DNA of 64,000 nucleotides from Ruminococcus sp. (GTDB taxonomy: Bacteria > Bacillota > Clostridia > Oscillospirales > Ruminococcaceae): positions 1 to 64,000 of the forward strand of contig JAIDUG010000056.1 of the NCBI GenBank assembly GCA_029060305.1, in the 5' to 3' direction. The position numbers were made by a program, and so were the translations under genes. The notes beneath the pieces were generated by a model, which did no database searches, was not told the DNA's origin, and saw nothing but the letters and a program-made list of their open reading frames with translations. Below, one piece after another: positions 34,401 through 42,702 of this stretch (positions are counted from its first letter, which is position 1; each line of letters starts with the position of its first letter).

Positions 34401-35436
34401 TTATGTAAACGAATGTAAAGACCCTGTACTTCTCAAGTCAGGCGGTGTTTTCAAGAGCTATAACGATGCTTATATCAGCCTGAAGAAAGGTGCAAAGAAC
34501 GAGGGTACAATCGTAACAGACAAGAGTCAGAAACTTGACAGTGCTTGTCAGAAAGCAAACTTTGATACAGATTCTACACTTTCATATATTCCGTCCGGCA
34601 ACTATAAACTTATTGAAGCAAAGGACGATGCACTCTATACAGCACTTACTGCTGAGTTTGAAGCGTACGGTGGTTGTATGGACAATACAAAGATAAGCGG
34701 TAGCGGAAGTACAACTACAACTCCTCAGCAGACAACTGCTTCTGCTCAGACAACAAAGCCAAACAATACTACTACAACAACAGCTTCTACTTCAAATCCG
34801 TCTACTCCTGTTGTTTCAGGCGGATATGTACACGACTTTACAGCTAACGGCAAATCAAGTGATTTCTACACCATTACAGGTAACCTCTCTACATCAAAAG
34901 GCACTGTAAATTATAACGGTCTTACTCTCAAACAGTGCCTCAAGATGGAAAGTGCTACAAACATTACTTTCAACGCTCCGTCAGACGGTAAACTTACACT
35001 TGTATTTGCAGAACCTACAGCTACAATCAAGGTTGACAATACAAAGTATACTTCAACAGGTGACGGCATAATCACAGTTGACATTAAGTCTGGCTCGCAC
35101 ACTGTTGCCAAAGCAGATACAGCTAACTTGTTCTATATGGTTTATGCTGGTGACGGTACAAATACCTCTTCCGGTTCTTCTGACGTATTATATGGAGATG
35201 CTAACGTTGACGGACAGGTGAATATTTCTGACGCTGTACTCATTATGCAGTCAATCTCCAACCCTGGCGAATATACGATTTCTGAACAGGGCGTAATCAA
35301 TGGTGATGTTATAGACAAGGGAAGCAAACTCACAAATATGGACGCTCTTGCTATTCAGATGTCTCAGGCAAAACTTGTTACAACTGACCAATTCCCGATG
35401 ACAACAGAAGAACTCAGTAGTATTTCAAGCAAGTAA
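31438..35436 (+). CDS. Double PL1 pectate lyase with dockerin
   Basis: 1332 aa, secreted. Signal peptide about 1-40; FN3-like domain about 45-125; first PL1 pectate lyase about 140-460 with VWVHNCDF, a DxxKGDGALD calcium loop and SRHPRIR (catalytic Arg region); Thr-rich linker about 554-585; second FN3-like domain about 590-670; second PL1 about 675-1060 with CWIHNCEF, KAEGDGACD and ESRGPLAR; Thr linker about 1092-1125; a beta-rich module about 1130-1245 of unknown type; a dockerin about 1250-1332. Both lyase domains keep the expected motifs, so both may cleave homogalacturonan by beta-elimination. The two halves share the pattern of FN3, PL1, linker, suggesting internal duplication, but they are clearly diverged. 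ATG at 31438 with GGAGGA upstream. Confidence 0.92.
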   Translation: MKSKVFRKRTAAIAVTAVMSLSCMASMIKSPVYMPVTTITASAADSVSIISSVGFAEGMYVTWSSVSGASGYNVYVDGVQIDSMLIRQYSSYMRADALGLKAGSHTMKVVPVISGKEDTSKASEAKADVYAHDRSGFGFVDGTSSGAYNDDGTLKSNAIVIYVTNENKDTVTVTLPNKDGKDTTLVGVQNIITGLKNNKKVSPVAIRFIGNITDPETLIKGDLYVDNATCGLTIEGVGNDTTINGFGLVMKNSSNVEVRNLGFMNCNSSEGDDCGLQQGNDHVWVHNCDFFYGDAGSDADQVKGDGALDTKTSKYITHSYNHFWDNGKCNLQGMKSESEENTATYHHNWYDHSDSRHPRIRTCTVHSYNNYFDGNAKYGVGVTLGASCFVENNYFRNCKYPTLISGQGSDVATGGTFSGENGGVIKAFGNYIEGAKAMVSYGDDKTEFDAYVAKSRDEKVPDSVTCKKGGTTYNNFDTASTMYKYNVDKAEDVPAIVTAKAGRVDGGDLQWKFDNSVDDSSYAVNDALKAALVAYKDSIVAIGSGFTSTGSAPVASTTTTAKPAGTQNTTTTVATQKPSTPATTPAGIKVEYSGGWNEMAYMGISGIKDADVTGVSYSGASTGSLKGEDLEYLVRDVDGGVRVDLLGLQPGTYTVTVTTSKGEIKQSGIVVGQQDRSGYAHYNYSDGVGAYKDNGELKANAKVIYVTEENKNTVSVTSKDGTTVKGIGNILNSVGQDTGNGKNANGGTANTNQDIIKKLANDGTPLVIRIVGNVSTPEGVTVFDSVDLGGSVGDNGGMARMRSGKNITIEGVGADATVNGWGFHFMCESSAPELGKSFEVRNIAFRNVPEDCIGMEGVQEGSGTSAKLTASVERCWIHNCEFYVPKIANPAESDKAEGDGACDFKRGQYFTNSYCYYEGYHKTNLVGASDSNLQFNISFHHNYWKNCESRGPLARQANIHLYNNIFDGQSSYCASARANSFLFSEYNAYVNECKDPVLLKSGGVFKSYNDAYISLKKGAKNEGTIVTDKSQKLDSACQKANFDTDSTLSYIPSGNYKLIEAKDDALYTALTAEFEAYGGCMDNTKISGSGSTTTTPQQTTASAQTTKPNNTTTTTASTSNPSTPVVSGGYVHDFTANGKSSDFYTITGNLSTSKGTVNYNGLTLKQCLKMESATNITFNAPSDGKLTLVFAEPTATIKVDNTKYTSTGDGIITVDIKSGSHTVAKADTANLFYMVYAGDGTNTSSGSSDVLYGDANVDGQVNISDAVLIMQSISNPGEYTISEQGVINGDVIDKGSKLTNMDALAIQMSQAKLVTTDQFPMTTEELSSISSK

Positions 35437-35496
35437 TATAACAAATCTCATTTAAGTTATTCAGACTCCCTCAAATATAATGATATAATGGAAGAA

Positions 35497-35519
35497 GGAA
35501 CTCTCAGAGTTCCTTTTTT
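35497..35519 (+). terminator. Terminator of the pectate lyase gene
   Basis: 7-bp perfect stem GGAACTC/GAGTTCC (35497-35503 with 35507-35513), followed by six T. Confidence 0.85.
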
Positions 35520-35540
35520 CTTATATGTCGGAAAGATAAA

Positions 35541-35566
35541 AAGGACGGTATATTTCAACCGTCCTT
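35541..35566 (-). terminator. Terminator of the zinc-ribbon dockerin gene
   Basis: 9-bp stem AAGGACGGT/ACCGTCCTT (35541-35549 with 35558-35566), continued by A/T on both sides, so it can act on both strands. Confidence 0.8.
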
Positions 35567-35578
35567 TTATATTAGATG

Positions 35579-37966
35579 TTATCTGTAGATTGGCAAATCG
35601 CTTTCGGAAACCATATGTACCTGTACTTGCTGAATAACAAGAGCGTCCATTAAGGTTAAGCCGTCGCCTCTGTTGTAAACATCGGCATTCGATACGCCTG
35701 ATTCGGAGATTTTGTATTCATGCGGATTGCTGATTGACTGCATTATCAGTATAGCATCTGAAATATTTAACTTTCCGTCGCAGTTTGCATCACCGTTTAA
35801 TGTGCTGTTTTCACTGACTGTTACTTTAAATTCAGCTATATTGTTCATTACTTTATAATCAGATTTATAATCGTCTGTGCATTTTACCTTGATTGTATAT
35901 GTTCCGGCTTTTGTGCTGTCAAATTCGTGGGTATTTACAATGAAAGCTTCGGGACAATCAACAGGATTTACATGATTGAATATAACGTTGTTTCCGTCTT
36001 TTCCGTTTGGTCCGTATTCGCAGTTCAGGCTTACGTCAAGACCTGTCAAATCAAGTTTTTCTCCGATTGTATAATTAGTCTTCTTTGGTTCTGAATTGAG
36101 TTTTATGTTTCCTATAGCTAAAGTAGTAGCAGTAACAGTAACCGGTGTATTGTTGTTTGCCGTTGTCTGTGTTTGTTCAGGTTCTGTTTTTCTTGTAGTC
36201 TGCCATGGTTTTACGTCTGTATCATTTAAAACATAGTCCTCAGGGAATACATATACTGCAAAAGTTGCAATTCCTTTGAATCCGCAGTCTATTTTGTGGT
36301 AATCCGACAGTAATCCTTCTGCTGTCTGGTCGACGATTCCTGAATATTTGTAGCCTGCCGGAAGTTTAGTCATTGAAAGCTGATAGTTCTTATATGAATC
36401 CTTACTGTCCATTGTGTAGTCAATATCAATATCGTGACCACATTTTTCAGATGAATTCCATGATTCGATTATATGTCCGTTTTCGTCAGAGAGCTGTAAT
36501 TCTGCACCGCTGACTTTCTTTCCTGTTGTAGCATCAATTGCAAAGCACATCGCCTGAAATCTTCCATGATACAGCCCGTCGTCTGTAGCAGTAGTGGCAC
36601 TTGTTACAGGAGGATGTGCAACAGAAGTATTTCCGGAAACAGTTGTCTGAGTGGTAGTATCTGTTTTATCCGGAATTATCGGACGAGTACCGCCCATTCC
36701 GGACGCTCTGCAATCTCCACAAAGAAACATTCCTAAAGGTGTTGTTATTCCGTCAGAAACTTTTATTTCCCTGCCACAGCCGTCACATATACGGGTTTCA
36801 GTAACTGTAGTCTGTGTGGTATTGTTCATCCATGGTGGAAGTGTGCCTGTATCATATATAACAGTTGCAGTAGTGGTAGTAGTTATTACAGGAAGTGAAA
36901 CGGGTGGAGTTGTGTTAGTATGGGTATATTGCGGAGGACGTGTATTAGTATTGTCTACCTGATTACCGTCAGGGTCAACATAGATTTTAAATTCTACAGT
37001 TTCCGGAGTATTGGCGTTTATTTCGACAGCACAGCTTAATTCATGAGATGAATTATTATATTCGTCCGGAAGTCTGTTTACTACAAATTCCCATAATTCA
37101 CTGGTGTACTTGTTCGGTGCTGTATACGACAGATTGCTTGTGATATGAGGAGTGTTTTCTCCTGTATACCACATATCGACTGGCTGACGATGACCGTTTG
37201 AATCCCAGCGATTCAAGGATACATAAGCATCTTCAATGAGTTCTCCTGTAACACTGTTGATTACACTGCATTCGGCATTAAAAGTGCATTTGTAAGTTTT
37301 ATCAAGCTTGATTGTAAGAGTACGGGTATCGTGATAGACTTCCTCACCTCTTGCATACCATTCCCCAGTATCAACTATATGGTCTATTACCGATCCTCTA
37401 TACATACGACCATTGTAGCTGTATCCGTCCGGAATGTGTTCAAGCACAGCAGTCAGCACGAACATTGAGGAGTTATTTTCAAGGGTGTAATCAACGTCAT
37501 GCAATGTAAATGATTCTGAATCGTTACTATACCATGAGCCTAAATCACGTTTTATTTGGTTGCTTGTGGGAGTTTCTGTTTCAAAAAATTTTACCTGTAC
37601 ACCTTTAATAGGTTCTCCGGTTTCTGAATCGACAACTTTAACAGTGATGTCACTGCTTTTTTTGATAGGGAATATACCTTTAGTATCTTCAACAGGTGCG
37701 GCCGTTGTAACAGTGAAATCACGGCGTGGAATAGTTGATTCTTCGGGTTCAGTATATACCCAATGAAAATCACCTGAAGTCGTTGATTCTGTGTACATAG
37801 GTTCTTCGGCTTCACCTACATATACTCTTTCATAATTTAAAGGAATGGTGTTTACGTCTGAATCAATATCAGTCTGAATGGATATGGCGTTTACTGTCAG
37901 CGGACTGAATACTGACATTGCGGTTGCCATAGCCGTAAGAACAGCGACGGTGGATTTTTTCAACAT
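35579..37966 (-). CDS. Dockerin protein with prealbumin-like repeats and an extracellular zinc-ribbon-like motif
   Basis: 795 aa, secreted. Signal peptide about 1-27; three SpaA/prealbumin-like modules at about 104-235, 236-345 and 470-590, the latter two sharing an AxCxxIxxxTGxxxxxA pattern; Thr-rich linkers; between the second and third modules, C394/C397 (CDGC) and C416/C419 (CGDC), spaced like a zinc ribbon; a Big_3-type Ig-like domain about 628-715; a C-terminal dockerin from about 722 (DANCDGKLNISD loop). No catalytic motif is recognised. It may be an adhesin or scaffold-associated structural subunit. Its dockerin tail differs from the FPMTT..SSK type. ATG at 37966 with AGGAGG upstream. 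Confidence 0.75.
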   Translation of the reverse strand: MLKKSTVAVLTAMATAMSVFSPLTVNAISIQTDIDSDVNTIPLNYERVYVGEAEEPMYTESTTSGDFHWVYTEPEESTIPRRDFTVTTAAPVEDTKGIFPIKKSSDITVKVVDSETGEPIKGVQVKFFETETPTSNQIKRDLGSWYSNDSESFTLHDVDYTLENNSSMFVLTAVLEHIPDGYSYNGRMYRGSVIDHIVDTGEWYARGEEVYHDTRTLTIKLDKTYKCTFNAECSVINSVTGELIEDAYVSLNRWDSNGHRQPVDMWYTGENTPHITSNLSYTAPNKYTSELWEFVVNRLPDEYNNSSHELSCAVEINANTPETVEFKIYVDPDGNQVDNTNTRPPQYTHTNTTPPVSLPVITTTTTATVIYDTGTLPPWMNNTTQTTVTETRICDGCGREIKVSDGITTPLGMFLCGDCRASGMGGTRPIIPDKTDTTTQTTVSGNTSVAHPPVTSATTATDDGLYHGRFQAMCFAIDATTGKKVSGAELQLSDENGHIIESWNSSEKCGHDIDIDYTMDSKDSYKNYQLSMTKLPAGYKYSGIVDQTAEGLLSDYHKIDCGFKGIATFAVYVFPEDYVLNDTDVKPWQTTRKTEPEQTQTTANNNTPVTVTATTLAIGNIKLNSEPKKTNYTIGEKLDLTGLDVSLNCEYGPNGKDGNNVIFNHVNPVDCPEAFIVNTHEFDSTKAGTYTIKVKCTDDYKSDYKVMNNIAEFKVTVSENSTLNGDANCDGKLNISDAILIMQSISNPHEYKISESGVSNADVYNRGDGLTLMDALVIQQVQVHMVSESDLPIYR

Positions 37967-38162
37967 AATAAATTCCTCCTTTGAGAATATTTTTTAAACG
38001 GGTTAACCTTTCGTTCACTTATTAGACGTTCCGGCAGTTCGATTCTCTCATAAAAAAACAAATTTTGTATTAATGTACAAAAACTTCATAAAATTTTTAT
38101 ATATTATGCCTATCTCTATGTGAAAATTTTATGGAAATTTCTATTTAAAGTAACGATTACAC

Positions 38163-38191
38163 TTGAAAAAATCTTTACTATATGTTATAAT
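38163..38191 (+). promoter_or_regulatory. Promoter of miaB-ylbF-mutS
   Basis: TTGAAA (38163-38168), 17-bp spacer, TATAAT (38186-38191), 46 bp before the miaB start. The rest of the 37967-38236 spacer is AT-rich with nothing else recognised. Confidence 0.75.
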
Positions 38192-38236
38192 AATTTATTG
38201 ATTGATTCTTACTGAATGAGAGGAAGATAATTCTGA

Positions 38237-39601
38237 ATGGAAAAAAGAGATGTTATGCAAGATATAATGGATATTGCAGGAGACGGAAAGCGTTTTGCTT
38301 ATGTCAGGAGTTTCGGCTGTCAGCTTAATGTTTCTGACGGTGAAAAAATAAAAGGTCTTCTGAAACAGATAGGGTATAGTTTTACCGAAAATGAACACGA
38401 AGCGGATATTATTATACTGAATACCTGTGCTGTGCGTGAAAGTGCTGAGGACAGGGTTTTCGGAATAATAGGAAGTATGAAAAAACTTAAAGAGGAAAAG
38501 CCGTCGCTTATTATAGGAATTGCAGGATGTATGACTGCACAGGAACATATTGCGGAAAAAATAAAGAAGTCTTATCCTCAGGTTGATTTTGTAATGGGTA
38601 CTTCCGCTATAAATGCGTTGCCTTCATTGTTGCTTGACTGTCTCAGAGGGAAAAAGTTTTCCGCTGATACAAAGGAATATGATGATTTTTCAGAACACAT
38701 GGAGCAGGTGCGTGAAAGTAATTTCAAAGCCTCAGTGCCGATAATGTTTGGCTGTAATAATTTCTGTACATACTGCATAGTGCCTTATGTCAGGGGACGT
38801 GAAAGAAGTCGCCGTCCGGAAGATATTATCAGTGAAGTCAGACAGCTTGTCAGTGACGGTTACAAGGAAATAATGTTGCTTGGACAGAACGTCAATTCTT
38901 ACGGTAAAGACCTTGAAAACGGAATGAATTTTCCTGCACTTCTCCGTGAACTGAATGAAATTGATGGCGACTTTGTAATACGTTTTATGTCGTCGCACCC
39001 CAAAGATGCTTCATGTGAACTTATTGATACAATTTTCAGTTGTGAAAAAGTCGCAAAACATCTTCACTTGCCGGTACAGAGCGGAAGTAACAGCGTTCTT
39101 GACCGTATGAACAGACGATACACAGTTGAAAAGTACCTTGAAACTGTTGATTATATACGTGCAAAAGACCCTGATTTTTCGCTTACAACGGATTTGATAG
39201 TAGGTTTTCCGAATGAGACTGACGAGGAATTTCGTGCAACTCTTGACCTGATAAAAAAAGTCAGATACGATAATATATACTCTTTTATATATTCGAAACG
39301 TTCTGGCACTAAGGCTTCCGAAATAGATGACAAAATCCCTGAAGAAGTTAAAAGCCTTCGTATGCGTGAGTTACTGGAAGTACAGCGTGAGATTTCAACG
39401 GAAAATTACAAGCGTTTTATCGGCAGGAAAATGCGTGTGCTTGTGGACGGTGTTTCAAAGAAACGTGAGGGATATGTTACCGGTAAAAGCGACGAATTTA
39501 TTATAGTTGAGTTTGAGGGTAACAAGTCACTTATCGGAAAATTCGTACAGACAGAAATTACAGGCTCAATGAACTGGGCTGTAATCGGCAGAAAATTATA
39601 A
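38237..39601 (+). CDS. miaB: tRNA-2-methylthio-N6-dimethylallyladenosine synthase
   Basis: 454 aa. N-terminal UPF0004 domain with its three Cys (FGCQLN, NTCAVRE, AGCM), radical-SAM cluster motif CNNFCTYC, and a C-terminal TRAM domain (about 390-454). It adds the methylthio group to i6A37 of tRNA, downstream of MiaA, which is also encoded in this window. Its start is at 38237, with AGAGGAAG some 10-12 nt upstream. Confidence 0.95.
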   Translation: MEKRDVMQDIMDIAGDGKRFAYVRSFGCQLNVSDGEKIKGLLKQIGYSFTENEHEADIIILNTCAVRESAEDRVFGIIGSMKKLKEEKPSLIIGIAGCMTAQEHIAEKIKKSYPQVDFVMGTSAINALPSLLLDCLRGKKFSADTKEYDDFSEHMEQVRESNFKASVPIMFGCNNFCTYCIVPYVRGRERSRRPEDIISEVRQLVSDGYKEIMLLGQNVNSYGKDLENGMNFPALLRELNEIDGDFVIRFMSSHPKDASCELIDTIFSCEKVAKHLHLPVQSGSNSVLDRMNRRYTVEKYLETVDYIRAKDPDFSLTTDLIVGFPNETDEEFRATLDLIKKVRYDNIYSFIYSKRSGTKASEIDDKIPEEVKSLRMRELLEVQREISTENYKRFIGRKMRVLVDGVSKKREGYVTGKSDEFIIVEFEGNKSLIGKFVQTEITGSMNWAVIGRKL

Positions 39602-39615
39602 AAGGAGAATGATTT

Positions 39616-40020
39616 ATGGACGTTATTCAGATGACGAGAGAACTTGGAAAAGCTATTCAGCAGGACGAGAGATATATTGCGTACAGTCTTGCAAAACAGG
39701 TAAACGACGAAGACAAGGATTTACAGGAAGATATTGCGAAATTTGAAAGTCTCCGCATTGACATGCGTGAAGCTATGAGCGGTGAAAATCCTGATTTTGA
39801 CAAAATAAACGCTATCGACAAGGAAACAAAAACTCTTTACAACAAGATAATGAGCAACCCTAATATGATTGCTTTCAGCAAGGCACAGACGGCTCTCGAA
39901 GAACTTGTGACAAATATCAGTCAGATAATTTCGCTTTGTGCAAACGGTGAAAACCCTGAAACCTGTGAAGCTCCGAAAGGCTGTTCCGGAAACTGTTCCG
40001 CTTGTGGAGGTTGTGGCTGA
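39616..40020 (+). CDS. YlbF/YmcA-family protein with C-terminal Cys cluster
   Basis: 134 aa. Helical YlbF/YmcA (DUF964) core about 1-105, then a tail with six Cys in the last 27 residues (ending CSACGGCG). In Bacillus, YmcA, YlbF and YaaT form an Fe-S-containing complex that affects RNase Y, sporulation and competence; ymcA lies between miaB and mutS there, the same order as here. The Cys tail would suit a metal or Fe-S cluster. The codons of the tail also hold the mutS ribosome binding site (GGAGG 40006-40010), and the stop overlaps the mutS start (TGATG). Confidence 0.82.
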   Translation: MDVIQMTRELGKAIQQDERYIAYSLAKQVNDEDKDLQEDIAKFESLRIDMREAMSGENPDFDKINAIDKETKTLYNKIMSNPNMIAFSKAQTALEELVTNISQIISLCANGENPETCEAPKGCSGNCSACGGCG

Positions 40021-42638
40021 TGAATATTGACAGGAGAAAAGTTTCCGCAATGATGAGACAGTACCTTGATATAAAAGACAATTATCAGGACTGTATATTG
40101 TTTTTCCGTGTGGGTGACTTCTATGAAATGTTCTTTGATGATGCTTTAAAGGCTTCAAAGGCGATAGAACTTACTCTCACAGGAAAGGAGTGCGGACTCA
40201 AAGAGCGTGCGCCTATGTGTGGTGTGCCTTATCATGCGGTAGACACTTATATAAAAAAACTTATTGATTTAGGATTTAAAGTTGCGGTATGCGAACAGCT
40301 TACAGACCCGTCAGCAAGCAGGGATTTAGTAGCACGTGATGTTATCCGTGTAATAACTCCAGGTACGCTTACGGAAAGCAGTATGCTTGACGACAGCAGA
40401 AACAATTATATTTGCAGTATATTCTATGACGAAAATAATAAAACTTGTGGGATAGCTTCTGCTGATATTTCGACGGGTGAAGCATATCTGAGTATATCAA
40501 GCGGAAAAAATCTTGAATCGGATGTTATAAACGAACTTTCAAGATGTCAGCCGTCGGAAGTTATATTTCCGGAAAGTTTTCTTTCACTGAAAAACGTTTC
40601 TGATTTTATAAAAATGCGTCTGAAATGTGTGGTTACTCTGAGGAATGCAGAAAGTTTTTCACCGGAAATGAAACTGAATGATGTTGAAAAAGTTTTCGGA
40701 AAAACTGCCGGAGAGCTGGGAATAAGTACGGACGGTGCAGACTGTTCGGCAGTATGCGGACTTTTCGATTATATAAACGATACTCAGAAAACTTCCGTTT
40801 CAAGATTCACGTCAATTGAAATACTGAATGGTGATTCTTTTATGGGACTTGACCTGAATGCACGGCGTAATCTGGAACTGACGGAAACGCTCCGCAACAA
40901 AGAACGCAAAGGGTCGTTGTTGTGGGTACTTGATTCCGCTAAAACCTCAATGGGCAGGAGACTTCTTAAAAACTGGATTCAACAGCCCCTGAAAAGTCCG
41001 GCAAGAATTATTGAACGTCTTGAGGCGGTAGACGCACTCAGACGGAAAAGCGTTGTATTGTATGAATTGCAGTCACTGCTTGAACGTGTTTACGACCTCG
41101 AAAGACTTATGACGAAAGTTATGTACAAAAGGGCGAATCCCCGTGACCTTAAAGCACTTTCAATGACGGCTATGCAGTTACCGGCTATAAAGAATCAGCT
41201 TGAAAAACTGGATAATTCAAAGTTACTGCAAAAGTACAACAGGGATATTTCCGGACTGGGTGAAATAGTGAAACTTGTTGAAAAGTCAATAACTGAAGAT
41301 CCTCCGATAGCTGTAAAGGACGGCGGAGTTATAAAGAATGGTTTCAATCAGGAACTTGATAATTTACGCCATATAATGAATCACGGACAGGAAATTATTG
41401 ACGAAATTGAACAGCGTGAACGTGAGATTACAGGAATAAAAAATCTGAAAATAGGTTTCAACAGGGTATTCGGTTACTATCTTGAAGTTACACGTTCATA
41501 TTACGATTTGATACCGGAAAGCTGGACAAGGAAACAAACTCTTACAAATTCCGAAAGATTCATAACTGATGAACTCAAAAACGCTGAAAATTCCATACTC
41601 GGTGCAAAGGACAAGGCACTTGCTCTGGAATCTGATATTTTCAGTGAAATCCGTGATTACCTCGCAACAATGCTTGAAAAGGTACAGAAAACAGCAACGG
41701 CGGTTGCATCTGTTGACGTACTTTGTTCGTTTGCAGACGTTGCAATCAGAAATTTTTATGTCAAGCCGGAAATTTCCCTTGACGGTTCGATTGACATAAA
41801 AGACGGTCGTCACCCTGTTGTTGAAATTATGTTGAGGGAAGAAATGTTTATTCCGAATGATGTCTACATGGATAAAGGAAACAACAGAATGTCTATAATT
41901 ACAGGTCCTAATATGTCAGGTAAGTCAACGTATATGAGACAGACTGCTTTAATAGTCCTTATGGCACAGATAGGTTGTTTTGTTCCTGCAAAGTCGGCGA
42001 AGATTTCAATAGTAGACAAGATTTTCACGAGGATAGGAGCTTCCGACGACCTTACAGCCGGACAGAGTACCTTTATGGTGGAAATGAGTGAGGTTGCAGA
42101 TATTTTGAATAATGCTACTCCGGACAGTCTTGTTATTCTTGACGAGGTGGGCAGAGGCACTTCAACTTATGACGGAGTAAGTATTGCACGGGCGGTCGCT
42201 GAACACATCTGCACTTCCAAAAAATTAGGTTGTAAAACTCTTTTCGCTACTCACTATCACGAACTTATCGGACTTGAAAACGAACTGGACAGCGTTAAGA
42301 ATTACAGCATTGCGGTGAACAGGCACGGCGGAAATATACGTTTTCTGCGTAAGATAGTACGTGGCGGAGTGGACGAGAGTTACGGTGTGGACGTTGCGAA
42401 ACTTGCGGGGCTTCCTGCAAAGGTTATAAGCCGTGCGAAAGAAATTCTTGCGGAAATGGAAAAAAACAATAATACTCACATTACAAACACTTCCGACACG
42501 GAAACCGAACAGATTAGTTTTGACAGTATAAAACGTGAAACCGCCCTCAATATGCTTGAAAAAACAAATGTAAACGAATTGACGGACAGAGAGTGCAGAA
42601 TGTTGTTGAAAGACGTTCTTGAAATTATAAAACACTGA
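40020..42638 (+). CDS. mutS: DNA mismatch repair protein MutS
   Basis: 872 aa. Mismatch-reading FYE in FFRVGDFYEMF near the N-terminus, connector, lever and clamp domains, Walker A TGPNMSGKST and the DEVGRGTST Walker B/D-loop segment, and a C-terminal helical tail. It detects mismatches and recruits MutL (encoded 2 kb downstream). The ATG at 40020 follows GGAGG by 9 nt; the TTG at 40002 that extends the frame overlaps the ribosome binding site and is rejected. Confidence 0.96.
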   Translation: MNIDRRKVSAMMRQYLDIKDNYQDCILFFRVGDFYEMFFDDALKASKAIELTLTGKECGLKERAPMCGVPYHAVDTYIKKLIDLGFKVAVCEQLTDPSASRDLVARDVIRVITPGTLTESSMLDDSRNNYICSIFYDENNKTCGIASADISTGEAYLSISSGKNLESDVINELSRCQPSEVIFPESFLSLKNVSDFIKMRLKCVVTLRNAESFSPEMKLNDVEKVFGKTAGELGISTDGADCSAVCGLFDYINDTQKTSVSRFTSIEILNGDSFMGLDLNARRNLELTETLRNKERKGSLLWVLDSAKTSMGRRLLKNWIQQPLKSPARIIERLEAVDALRRKSVVLYELQSLLERVYDLERLMTKVMYKRANPRDLKALSMTAMQLPAIKNQLEKLDNSKLLQKYNRDISGLGEIVKLVEKSITEDPPIAVKDGGVIKNGFNQELDNLRHIMNHGQEIIDEIEQREREITGIKNLKIGFNRVFGYYLEVTRSYYDLIPESWTRKQTLTNSERFITDELKNAENSILGAKDKALALESDIFSEIRDYLATMLEKVQKTATAVASVDVLCSFADVAIRNFYVKPEISLDGSIDIKDGRHPVVEIMLREEMFIPNDVYMDKGNNRMSIITGPNMSGKSTYMRQTALIVLMAQIGCFVPAKSAKISIVDKIFTRIGASDDLTAGQSTFMVEMSEVADILNNATPDSLVILDEVGRGTSTYDGVSIARAVAEHICTSKKLGCKTLFATHYHELIGLENELDSVKNYSIAVNRHGGNIRFLRKIVRGGVDESYGVDVAKLAGLPAKVISRAKEILAEMEKNNNTHITNTSDTETEQISFDSIKRETALNMLEKTNVNELTDRECRMLLKDVLEIIKH

Positions 42639-42702
42639 ATATTACGATGTATTGTGCGATTGTGGAATTAAAATTCAGAATGAATAAACAGGAGGAATTT
42701 GA

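Noticed and set aside
40002..40019. TTG start adding six residues to MutS
   Set aside because: It overlaps the Shine-Dalgarno and lies in ylbF; the ATG at 40020 has correct spacing.
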